Source of the DNA: Emticicia aquatilis
Lineage (GTDB): Bacteria > Bacteroidota > Bacteroidia > Cytophagales > Spirosomataceae
DNA: 64,000 nucleotides
Direction: 5' to 3'
Assembly (NCBI RefSeq): GCF_014644295.1
Contig: NZ_BMKK01000015.1
Coordinates: 60,966-124,965 of the forward strand
The position numbers and the translations under genes are program-made. Under the pieces are notes generated by a model, which saw only the letters and a program-made list of their open reading frames with translations, made no database searches and was not told the origin of the DNA. Numbering within the stretch: the first letter of the stretch is position 1; the number at the start of each line of letters is the position of its first letter. Positions 48,801 through 55,999 of the stretch are shown piece by piece.

Positions 48801-50300
48801 AATGTATCTTTGAGCATTATTTCAATTCCATAAAGGTGCGATTGGAGTGCGTAAATTCTTCAATAAATTCAAAATCAATTTTGTGATTTCAATTCCATAA
48901 AGGTGCGATTGGAGTTCTATGTTGGTGCGTCGGGTTCGGATTCGTTTGCCGTATTTCAATTCCATAAAGGTGCGATTGGAGTGGGGTCAAATAGTTCTTT
49001 GATAGCCCTGACCGTAAAATTTCAATTCCATAAAGGTGCGATTGGAGTAGGTAACAATGACAAGTTTCCACCTCATAGTGAATATTTCAATTCCATAAAG
49101 GTGCGATTGGAGTAATATATGATACCTCGCTCAAGCATTAAGTTTATGAATTTCAATTCCATAAAGGTGCGATTGGAGTAAAACCAACTCAGTTAACTCA
49201 AAAACAACTTATTCAATTTCAATTCCATAAAGGTGCGATTGGAGTAAGCAAAAAATAATGACCCAAGGGTCAATTATTCCGCATTTCAATTCCATAAAGG
49301 TGCGATTGGAGTGAAATCCTCGATGATGTAATTAATGCTCATTACTATATTTCAATTCCATAAAGGTGCGATTGGAGTGCTATGCACAGAAAACTATTCA
49401 GGAGCTTGAGTCGAATTTCAATTCCATAAAGGTGCGATTGGAGTGCATTTTGCACATGAAAGCGTGTTTCAACTGCTTTATTTCAATTCCATAAAGGTGC
49501 GATTGGAGTGTTTTTTGACCAAAACGATTCCGAAACTCCAGCGGGATTTCAATTCCATAAAGGTGCGATTGGAGTAAGTTACATTCGCATTTTTCCCAAA
49601 AAATTCGCCGAATTTCAATTCCATAAAGGTGCGATTGGAGTAGGCAGTAATTGAATGTTTTCTTGAAATCAATCATATTTCAATTCCATAAAGGTGCGAT
49701 TGGAGTCTTCAATACACCATTGAATTCCATGTAAAATATTTGAATTTCAATTCCATAAAGGTGCGATTGGAGTAGCGTCTTCTTGTCGCTCCCTCCAATC
49801 ACCAACACTATTTCAATTCCATAAAGGTGCGATTGGAGTTATAGCCTGTTCACCAATTTTCAAAGCAACTTCATCATTTCAATTCCATAAAGGTGCGATT
49901 GGAGTAACCAATTATCACCAAATTCGGGCAATAAAATATTATTTCAATTCCATAAAGGTGCGATTGGAGTTAGGAAAAATCACATTAAAATCGTCGTTTT
50001 GATAAAATTTCAATTCCATAAAGGTGCGATTGGAGTACTATAAAGCACAGGCTGAAATGGTATGCAGAAGATATTTCAATTCCATAAAGGTGCGATTGGA
50101 GTAGAAATACTCTGTTCTCATTTGCGGTCGTTGGAAAGATTTCAATTCCATAAAGGTGCGATTGGAGTATCTTCAATTGAAAGTGTTGTTTGTTTGTCGA
50201 TAAAATTTCAATTCCATAAAGGTGCGATTGGAGTACTTTGATTGTTTGAAATTTCATTACGTTGATTTTTATTTCAATTCCATAAAGGTGCGATTGGAGT
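36898..50300 (-). CRISPR. CRISPR array, about 204 repeats of 30 bp and about 203 spacers
   Basis: On the plus strand each repeat begins ATTTCAATTCCATAAAGG and ends TGCGATTGGAGT. Spacers are about 34-37 bp; the mean derived from total length and my hand count of 204 repeats is about 35.9. The crRNA orientation is the minus strand: the repeat then ends GGAATTGAAAT, which gives the usual ATTGAAA-type 5' tag of type I-B crRNAs, and it agrees with the cas gene direction. The two leftmost repeats carry two and one substitutions and the others looked identical, so the left end is the trailer and the leader is at 50301 and beyond. One spacer is tandemly duplicated (45815-45851 and 45882-45918) and several others are diverged or offset versions of each other. 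Short open frames within the array are artefacts of the repeat. Confidence 0.98.
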
Positions 50301-50357
50301 CCGTTGGAAAAACGGCCTTTGTGATGCAAAGAAAGCGGTTTTTGTGCCTTAAAACAA
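50301..50357 (-). promoter_or_regulatory. CRISPR leader with candidate pre-crRNA promoter
   Basis: On the minus strand, TTG (50357-50355) is followed after exactly 20 bp by TTTCTTTG (50334-50327), close to the Bacteroidota TTG/TAnnTTTG promoter. Transcription would begin about 20 bp before the first repeat. A small hairpin (CCGTT/AACGG, 50301-50315) abuts the first repeat and may matter for leader-end integration. Confidence 0.5.
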
Positions 50358-50358
50358 G

Positions 50359-50408
50359 AAAAAAAATCGTCGAACACCAATAATACTTTTTTACTGGGAG
50401 TTCGACGA
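50359..50408 (-). terminator. Terminator-like hairpin after cas2, within the leader region
   Basis: TCGTCGAAC at 50367-50375 pairs with GTTCGACGA at 50400-50408 (9 bp, 24-base loop). On the minus strand the hairpin is followed directly by eight T. It would end cas transcripts before the pre-crRNA promoter. The remaining 50409-50502 shows nothing else. Confidence 0.55.
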
Positions 50409-50502
50409 CTACTGATTATCAATGACTTATCTCGTATTTTATTATTTTCCATGATGTCAATGAACAATATTTGTATGAATCTTCTGAGTTCGACTACCAC
50501 AC

Positions 50503-50781
50503 CTACAAAAAATTATCTGTCATCATACGTTCTACACCTATCACTTCTTTATCAAGCCATCGTTCATCTCGGCTCTTAAAAAGAATAATACTATCCGTTT
50601 CTTCATTCATTATCTTTCGAGCAACATACAGCATTTCTTTCAACTTTACATCTGTTATTTCACCTTCAAAGACTGAATTCTGAATCCAATTTAAGTATTT
50701 TCGGCAATGTTTTAGCATCTTTCCTACTCTTTTTTCACCACCATTGGCTGATGCTATATCATAAACGAGAATTATATACAT
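50503..50781 (-). CDS. cas2: CRISPR-associated endonuclease Cas2
   Basis: The 92-residue product begins MYIILVYDIASANGGEKRVGKMLKHCRKYLNWIQNSVFEGEIT, the Cas2 ferredoxin-like fold with Asp8 at the family position and the RVGKMLKHCRKYL helix. Cas2 is the central dimer of the Cas1-Cas2 integrase that inserts new spacers. It is the last cas gene before the leader. It is separated from cas1 by 52 bp that are unusually GC-rich. Confidence 0.95.
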   Translation of the reverse strand: MYIILVYDIASANGGEKRVGKMLKHCRKYLNWIQNSVFEGEITDVKLKEMLYVARKIMNEETDSIILFKSRDERWLDKEVIGVERMMTDNFL

Positions 50782-50833
50782 ATTCTTTTAAAAGAAACTC
50801 CCCTTTAGGGATGGTCGGCCGCTGCCGTGGGGG
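50782..50833. repeat. Short GC-rich REP-like element between cas1 and cas2
   Basis: The gap contains CTCCCCTTTAGGG and CGTGGGGGTT, much more GC-rich than the surroundings. The CCCCTTTAGGG type of sequence resembles interspersed elements common in Bacteroidota intergenic regions. This is inferred from memory, so the identification is tentative. Confidence 0.35.
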
Positions 50834-51838
50834 TTACCAATTCATTTTAAACGGCTTATACTCTTCAATTCCAAGTAGATGTTTGCTGAGTTTGTAGCAT
50901 TCTAACTTCACCAAATGCTTATAGCTTACATTTCGTCCCAAACTTCGATGTTTGAAGGTTTCCTTTAGTTTGTCTTCAAATGCCTGTGCAAAGGTTTTTC
51001 GAGCCGTATCTTTCATCACACAACGATTGAGTTCTTGTCGGAAATCGGAGGCTTGAATTTGCTTTTTATTGAGTAAACTAAATATGGTGCGGTCAACTAA
51101 AATGGGTTTGAAAATTTCGGCTAAATCAAGTGCCAACGAATACCGTCTGTAACCAGGTTCGTGCAGAAAACTTATCGTTGGATTGAGCTGAGTATGATAA
51201 ATCTGGTCGAGACATAGCGTGTAGCACATCATATTTCCAAATGAAATCAAAGCGTTTACTTCATTATTGGGTGGTTGTTTAGTGCGGTTTCCCATCGAAA
51301 AATCATTGATTATCACATCAAATGCCTCATAATATGTCTGGCGGATATTTCCTTCCAAACCCATTAATTCATCAATTTGGGTAGTGTCTTCAATTTTTGT
51401 TATGTAGTTTTGAATGGCCGAAATCTGTTTTCCGACTTCTTTTTGGCGGTTTTGATAATATTGCAGATTCTTCAACATATTATTAGCTCCGCCCAGCACA
51501 AATTTCTGAGCAACAACTATCCGCTTTTTATTCGATAAAAAATACTTAGTTTGTTCAACCTGCATCTTACCCGCCAACAAATATTCTTTTGGCATAAACG
51601 AACCCGTATAATGCTCATAATAATCAAAGAAATGCACCGAAATATGGTGTTTCCCAAGAAAATTATACATTGCCGAATTGGCATCAAGCGACCCAAAACA
51701 ATAAATATTATCTATTGTCTCAACGGGTAAATATCGAGCTTGCCCTTCACAGCCATTTTCATCGACAGGCAAAAACCGCAGCGTATTGTCTTGCCTACTC
51801 AGGCGACCAGGATTAAACAAATAGTACGTTTTCTTCAT
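50834..51838 (-). CDS. cas1: CRISPR-associated endonuclease Cas1
   Basis: The product has 334 residues. The N-terminal beta domain (YYLFNPGRLSRQDNTLRFLP) and the C-terminal helical catalytic domain are both present. Catalytic residues are visible: Glu162 in LEGNIRQTYYEAF, His226 in FLHEPGYRRYSLALDLAEIFKP, and the acidic Asp238/Glu241 pair. It integrates spacers with Cas2. Its ATG overlaps the stop of the upstream ATPase gene by 4 bp (ATGA), so its translation depends on that gene. Confidence 0.97.
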   Translation of the reverse strand: MKKTYYLFNPGRLSRQDNTLRFLPVDENGCEGQARYLPVETIDNIYCFGSLDANSAMYNFLGKHHISVHFFDYYEHYTGSFMPKEYLLAGKMQVEQTKYFLSNKKRIVVAQKFVLGGANNMLKNLQYYQNRQKEVGKQISAIQNYITKIEDTTQIDELMGLEGNIRQTYYEAFDVIINDFSMGNRTKQPPNNEVNALISFGNMMCYTLCLDQIYHTQLNPTISFLHEPGYRRYSLALDLAEIFKPILVDRTIFSLLNKKQIQASDFRQELNRCVMKDTARKTFAQAFEDKLKETFKHRSLGRNVSYKHLVKLECYKLSKHLLGIEEYKPFKMNW

Positions 51839-53001
51839 AATAATTGTTTTATTTCATTGAGCAAAAAAGCCTTTAAACCACACACCCATAAACCTTCGCC
51901 CATTGGATATTTTTCACCATCGGGAATAATTACGTATTGATGATTGGGTTGAATGTCTTCAACTGATTGATAAAAGCCTTTTGATACCTTCGGAGCATTT
52001 GAATACTTGATTTCAATACAAACTTTTTCTCCCTTCTGCGTGATGGCAATCAAATCACATTCGGCACCGTTGTGAGTACGGTAGTAATAATATTCCCATT
52101 GATTACCAACAGTTCGCTTGATTTCTTCAATCACATAGCCTTCCCACGAAGCTCCCAATAAGGTATTTGACAGCAATAACTCATAATTTCCCACTCGAGC
52201 CAAGGTGTGCAACAACCCCGAATCTCGAATATATATTTTAGGAGCTTTTACTAATCGTTTCGATACATTGGCAAAATAAGGTTGCAATAATTCTATCCAA
52301 TAGCCCCCCTGCAAGAGTTCAAGGTAAAATTTTATAGTTGGTTGAGAAACGTCCATTGACCTCCCTAAATCACTGATATTTAGCACATTACCATGAATAT
52401 GCGTAAGCAGACGAATGAATCGAGTGAGTGTTTGGCTCGAAACCTCGTAACCCATTCCTCGCAAATCTTTTTCCACAAAAGTATAAGCTAAATTCTCCAA
52501 CCATTTTTGTCCTCGGGCAATATCTTTGCTCAGAAAAGCAATCGGAAAACCTCCCTTAAACCAGTGTTCTTTCATGGTGGCTAACTCATAAACTTCTGTT
52601 ATCGAAAAGGGAGTAAGCTCATGATACGCAATTCGCCCCGCCAGAGATTCGGTGCTGTTGCGTAATAGATTCGGTGATGCCGACCCTAATAACACAAATC
52701 GAGCAGTTGAACGATTACGGTCAATCAATGACCTTAGCAAAGGGAACAACTGTGGCATCAGCTGAATTTCGTCAATTACCACACATTTATCTTCATGGCT
52801 TTCGAGATAACTCTCGGCATCGGTTAGCTTTGCTACATCTCGGTCAGATTCCAAATCCAGATACAAAATAGGTTTTTGAAGATACTCCGCAAAAGATTTG
52901 GCGAGGGTGGTTTTACCTACCTGACGTGGCCCAACAATGGCAACCGCTGGGTAAAAATCGAGGTCGTCGAGTATCTGATTGAGTTTGTTTCTTTTTATCA
53001 T
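51835..53001 (-). CDS. AAA ATPase with DUF4143 C-terminus, coupled to cas1 (ATPase2)
   Basis: I chose the ATG at 53001 (388 residues, MIKRNKLNQILDDL). The longer frame to 53190 overlaps cas4. Walker A is IVGPRQVGKTTLAK and Walker B is VVIDEIQLMPQL, followed by the sensor LGSASPNLLRNSTESLAGRI. The C-terminal DUF4143 domain includes YYYRTHNGAECDLIAI and CIEIKYSNAPKVSKGF, a PD-(D/E)XK-like core. It is about half identical to ATPase1 at 53612-54778. This family is normally solitary and of unknown function; I know of no established role in type I-B adaptation. The stop overlaps the cas1 ATG. An inverted repeat (53005-53043) lies at its start. Confidence 0.9.
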   Translation of the reverse strand: MIKRNKLNQILDDLDFYPAVAIVGPRQVGKTTLAKSFAEYLQKPILYLDLESDRDVAKLTDAESYLESHEDKCVVIDEIQLMPQLFPLLRSLIDRNRSTARFVLLGSASPNLLRNSTESLAGRIAYHELTPFSITEVYELATMKEHWFKGGFPIAFLSKDIARGQKWLENLAYTFVEKDLRGMGYEVSSQTLTRFIRLLTHIHGNVLNISDLGRSMDVSQPTIKFYLELLQGGYWIELLQPYFANVSKRLVKAPKIYIRDSGLLHTLARVGNYELLLSNTLLGASWEGYVIEEIKRTVGNQWEYYYYRTHNGAECDLIAITQKGEKVCIEIKYSNAPKVSKGFYQSVEDIQPNHQYVIIPDGEKYPMGEGLWVCGLKAFLLNEIKQLL

Positions 53002-53004
53002 TTT

Positions 53005-53043
53005 TCCATGAAAATTAAAAGTTAAACTTATAATTTTCATGGA
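53005..53043. promoter_or_regulatory. Inverted repeat at the ATPase2 start (family-specific element)
   Basis: TCCATGAAAATTA at 53005-53017 is the perfect complement of TAATTTTCATGGA at 53031-53043 (13-bp arms, 13-bp centre). The gene-proximal arm contains an ATG 8 bp upstream of the chosen start codon. That ATG opens a three-codon frame whose stop overlaps the real start (ATGA). The same element is at ATPase1 (54775-54811). Confidence 0.7.
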
Positions 53044-53068
53044 AGAAAAGCAAATAAAATCAAATGTA

Positions 53069-53611
53069 TTATTCTTCCGTACTCCAACAAAAATCAAAAT
53101 ACGAGCATTTACTACATTTTGATTTGGGTAGGGTAGGAGGGCAGCTTTCGAGCGAAATAATCTCAGTAGTTTGTAAAATCGATTTTTCAATTTTCGCTTC
53201 GCCTTCCTCGCTCAATTCCACTCGCTCGGTTTGGCGGAGTTTTGGATATTCGATTTGTCCGTAATTGGCGGTGATGTTATTCTTACGCAATAAATACAAA
53301 TAAAACTGCACCTGTGCCACATGAGCTAACTCTTTAGCCGCCGATTTTTTGGTTTCGTAAACCACACCCCGAATCGCATCAAAAAAATCAATCTTGGCGG
53401 TGCAAGTCACAAAACCCTTGTCAGTAAAAACTTCGGCCGAAACCTCCAATTCTTGGTTTTTATCAGCTCTTTGTGGATAGCTTGTTTCGCCAATCAATTT
53501 CCCTTCAGCCACAATATCAGATGTATGCTCCATACGTATCGCATGGGCGTGCAGCCATAGCTTGCGGTGGCATAAATGCAGATAATTGATAAGAGTGGCG
53601 TTGATATTCAT
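53069..53611 (-). CDS. cas4: CRISPR-associated exonuclease Cas4
   Basis: The product has 180 residues. Cys14 (NYLHLCHRKLWL) and the C-terminal Cys166, Cys169 and Cys175 (CSKCSYFDFCW) form the expected Fe-S cluster ligands. The nuclease core is visible as KIDFFDAIRGVVYETKKS (Asp75, Glu86, Lys88) and AQVQFYLYLL (Gln100). Cas4 trims prespacers and helps select PAM-adjacent spacers. Its ATG begins at the base after the TAG of ATPase1, so the two are translationally coupled. It is therefore sandwiched between two paralogous ATPases. Confidence 0.95.
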   Translation of the reverse strand: MNINATLINYLHLCHRKLWLHAHAIRMEHTSDIVAEGKLIGETSYPQRADKNQELEVSAEVFTDKGFVTCTAKIDFFDAIRGVVYETKKSAAKELAHVAQVQFYLYLLRKNNITANYGQIEYPKLRQTERVELSEEGEAKIEKSILQTTEIISLESCPPTLPKSKCSKCSYFDFCWSTEE

Positions 53612-54778
53612 CTATAATTTGGGTAAAAAATCTATCAAAAACTTGCTGAGCGATGTTACTGTAATATTTGCTTCTACTTTATAGGTTTCATTGGTTTTGG
53701 CGATTATAAATCCTTCTTGGGCATTCGTATCTGCCATTGTTATTCTAAATCCTTTACTGATTTGTGGGGCCGAACTAAATTTAATCTCAATGGCTGCTTT
53801 TACTTGGTTGTTATGCTCAATAATCAAATCGCATTCTGCACCTTGTTGGGTTCTGTAAAAATAGGGCTTGGCATCAATCAATGTATATTGCATTTCTTCG
53901 ATGATTTGCTCAATCACAAAGCCCTCCCAAGAAGCCCCCACTTGAGGGTCGTCGAGTAGGTCTTTTTCTTGCATAATATCTTTGAAAGCGTGCAGAATGC
54001 CACTATCACGCAGATAAATCTTGGGCGATTTTACCAAACGCTTCGGAATATTGACAAAGTAGGGCTGTAAACGACGAACCAAAAAAGCCCCTTCCATTAA
54101 ATCCAAATACCGATTGATGGTTGGGTGTGTTAAGCCCATCGAGCGGCCAATACTTTCCGAATTCCATAAATTACCGTGAACACTCGCCAACATCCGCCAA
54201 AAGCGTTCAATCGTTTGTGGTTCGGCACTTAGCCCCAACAAAGCCAAATCTTTTTCTATGTAAGTTCTGATAAAGTTTTTTCGCCAAATCATGCTTCCTC
54301 TCTCCGAGCCAGCCAAATAAGCAAGCGGAAAACCACCTCTGTGCCAAAGTTTGGTTTCATTTTCGTTACCCACCTCATGGAGCGTAAAAGAGGGTAATTC
54401 GATATACCCAATTCGACCAGCCAACGAATCTGCACTTTTCTTGATGAGCGTAGGCGAAGCCGACCCCAAAATAATAAAACGCCCGACACGTCGGTCGGTA
54501 TCAATAATGCCTCGTAACTCAGCCATTAATTGCGGCATTTGCTGAATTTCATCTAAAATAATGAGCTTATCTTGATGGTTTTGCAAATACAGCACAGGGT
54601 CAGATAATTTCTGACGGTCAGCTGCCGACTCTAAATCGAGGTAATGAATCGACTGATTTTTTGCTAAAGCCTTAGCCAATGTAGTTTTCCCAACTTGGCG
54701 AGGCCCGATGATTCCCACCACAGGAAAAATTGTCAGATATTCGTCCAACAACGGTTCTATATTTCTTATTATTTCCAT
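53612..54778 (-). CDS. AAA ATPase with DUF4143 C-terminus, coupled to cas4 (ATPase1)
   Basis: The product has 388 residues. Walker A is IIGPRQVGKTTLAK (residues 24-37) and Walker B is IILDEIQQMPQL (about 73-84), followed by the sensor LGSASPTLIKKSADSLAGRI. A winged-helix-like middle follows (ESIGRSMGLTHPTINRYLDLMEGAFLVRRLQPYFVN). The C-terminal DUF4143 domain has YFYRTQQGAECDLIIEHN and IEIKFSSAPQISKGF. It is paralogous to ATPase2. Its stop codon touches the cas4 start. It begins about 135 bp after cas7 and has the inverted repeat at its own start codon. A role in adaptation is inferred from coupling alone. Confidence 0.9.
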   Translation of the reverse strand: MEIIRNIEPLLDEYLTIFPVVGIIGPRQVGKTTLAKALAKNQSIHYLDLESAADRQKLSDPVLYLQNHQDKLIILDEIQQMPQLMAELRGIIDTDRRVGRFIILGSASPTLIKKSADSLAGRIGYIELPSFTLHEVGNENETKLWHRGGFPLAYLAGSERGSMIWRKNFIRTYIEKDLALLGLSAEPQTIERFWRMLASVHGNLWNSESIGRSMGLTHPTINRYLDLMEGAFLVRRLQPYFVNIPKRLVKSPKIYLRDSGILHAFKDIMQEKDLLDDPQVGASWEGFVIEQIIEEMQYTLIDAKPYFYRTQQGAECDLIIEHNNQVKAAIEIKFSSAPQISKGFRITMADTNAQEGFIIAKTNETYKVEANITVTSLSKFLIDFLPKL

Positions 54779-54811
54779 GAAATCTGTAAATTATATTTTC
54801 AATTTTCATGG
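54775..54811. promoter_or_regulatory. Inverted repeat at the ATPase1 start (twin of 53005-53043)
   Basis: CCATGAAA at 54775-54782 pairs with TTTCATGG at 54804-54811. The gene-proximal arm includes the ATPase1 start codon itself. Sequence and position match the element at ATPase2, indicating a shared operator or start-codon-occluding hairpin. Confidence 0.6.
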
Positions 54812-54872
54812 TAAATGTAAGAATATAATTAATTAAATCAATGTTTAAAAATAAAGTGCAATATGAATAAAC

Positions 54873-54905
54873 TTGGTAAGTCCTTGAATATTAAGAACTT
54901 ACCAA
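54873..54905 (-). terminator. Hairpin downstream of cas7
   Basis: TTGGTAAGT at 54873-54881 pairs with ACTTACCAA at 54897-54905, with three further pairs towards the loop after one mismatch. It lies just after the cas7 stop. It may end or attenuate the interference transcript before the ATPase/cas4/cas1/cas2 unit. The T-run is weak. Confidence 0.5.
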
Positions 54906-54913
54906 TTATTATA

Positions 54914-55978
54914 TCAGAGTTGATTTTCGTAATCAAAATCAGAAAGTAGTTTGATTAAATGCTCTTCGGCTTTTTCGAGGGCGTCAGCACTTCCGACTGA
55001 ACCCGCAATAAAACTTGATGCGATAGGAGTTACAAAAATATTAGCCTTAGTTGTTTCGTCGATTTTAGGTACAGCAGTTGGACGTTCTCTATCATCCCTC
55101 AGTTCTCCTCTAATTGCATAGGCAATTTGATTAGCATTATCACTAATAGCCAGTGCAACTGTTTCCATTAAACTAAATGTACGAGCTTGATTAGAAGTAA
55201 TTCTCCAATTTATCAATGCACTTGCCAACTTAGGAATAATTTCATCTCTCTTTGCTTTCGGACAAATTAAGCATTTACCAAAGATATTTTTCCCATCAAT
55301 CCAGCCTTCTTCCCTTAACTTTTCTTCAATTTCTGGGAATAATTCGGGTTCTAATTTATTCGTAGAAACGCAAAATAATGTTCTCAAATCAATTGCAATA
55401 TCATAACTAAATAAACCCGATGCACGAGTTTGGTCTTGAATAAACGCACGATTAGGCAATGAACGTTGATTTGTAGTTAACCAAGTTGTAAGTTCTTCAT
55501 CAGAAACTTTTGCACCTCTTTTTTTATTTTCAAGCCAATAAACTTCAACTTTGTGGTGTTCGGGGTGAGAAGTTCTATCAAATGTTAGATTTTCTGTTGG
55601 ATACTCAATTCCGCCGAGTAAAGGATGTAAGGGTCGCATTGCCGAAATAGATAAAGGGCTACGTCTTTTTACTGTAAAAGCACCACTTTCAGCCTTCATA
55701 AAACCTCCCAATAATTGGTCAGCAAAGGTAGGGTCACATGGTGAGTGTGGTTCTTTTTGACTTGCTTTATTCTCTTTTTTGTCGATTTCCCAATTAAAAG
55801 TCATAGCTGCAAAAGGAAGTTCTAATGCTTCTATCACAGAGCGTTTTACTTGTTGACCGCTTGAGTATGCCATTTTCCTGCCAAATTGTGGGTCAACATA
55901 ATATTTTTGCCCATCGTTAACAGCAAAAACGGTGTGTTCGGCATGGCGTAAGCCTCTTAAATAAATAAATGGTTTCAT
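54914..55978 (-). CDS. cas7: Cas7-type Cascade backbone protein (probable)
   Basis: The 354-residue product begins MKPFIYLRGLRHAEHTVFAVNDGQKYYVDPQFGRKMAYSSGQQVKRSVIEAL. The SSGQQVKRS segment after the first strand is reminiscent of Cas7/DevR-like backbone subunits. It also has SPLSISAMRPLHPLLGG, YDIAIDLRTLFCVSTN and RTFSLMETVALAIS, which fit the RRM fold with long insertions. Cas7 polymerises along the crRNA. Assignment rests on size, these weak motifs and its place as the last interference gene, 21 bp after the probable cas8. Confidence 0.78.
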   Translation of the reverse strand: MKPFIYLRGLRHAEHTVFAVNDGQKYYVDPQFGRKMAYSSGQQVKRSVIEALELPFAAMTFNWEIDKKENKASQKEPHSPCDPTFADQLLGGFMKAESGAFTVKRRSPLSISAMRPLHPLLGGIEYPTENLTFDRTSHPEHHKVEVYWLENKKRGAKVSDEELTTWLTTNQRSLPNRAFIQDQTRASGLFSYDIAIDLRTLFCVSTNKLEPELFPEIEEKLREEGWIDGKNIFGKCLICPKAKRDEIIPKLASALINWRITSNQARTFSLMETVALAISDNANQIAYAIRGELRDDRERPTAVPKIDETTKANIFVTPIASSFIAGSVGSADALEKAEEHLIKLLSDFDYENQL

Positions 55979-55999
55979 GTCTTTTATGATTAAAATGTT

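Noticed and set aside
36884..50500. Many open frames inside the array encoding repeated peptides such as FQFHKGAIGV or QSHLYGIEI
   Set aside because: They are translations of the CRISPR repeat in different frames. They have no independent starts or conserved unique sequence.
49985..50500. 171-codon minus-strand frame spanning the leader and first spacers
   Set aside because: It runs into repeat translations and covers the terminator and promoter of the leader. It is an artefact.
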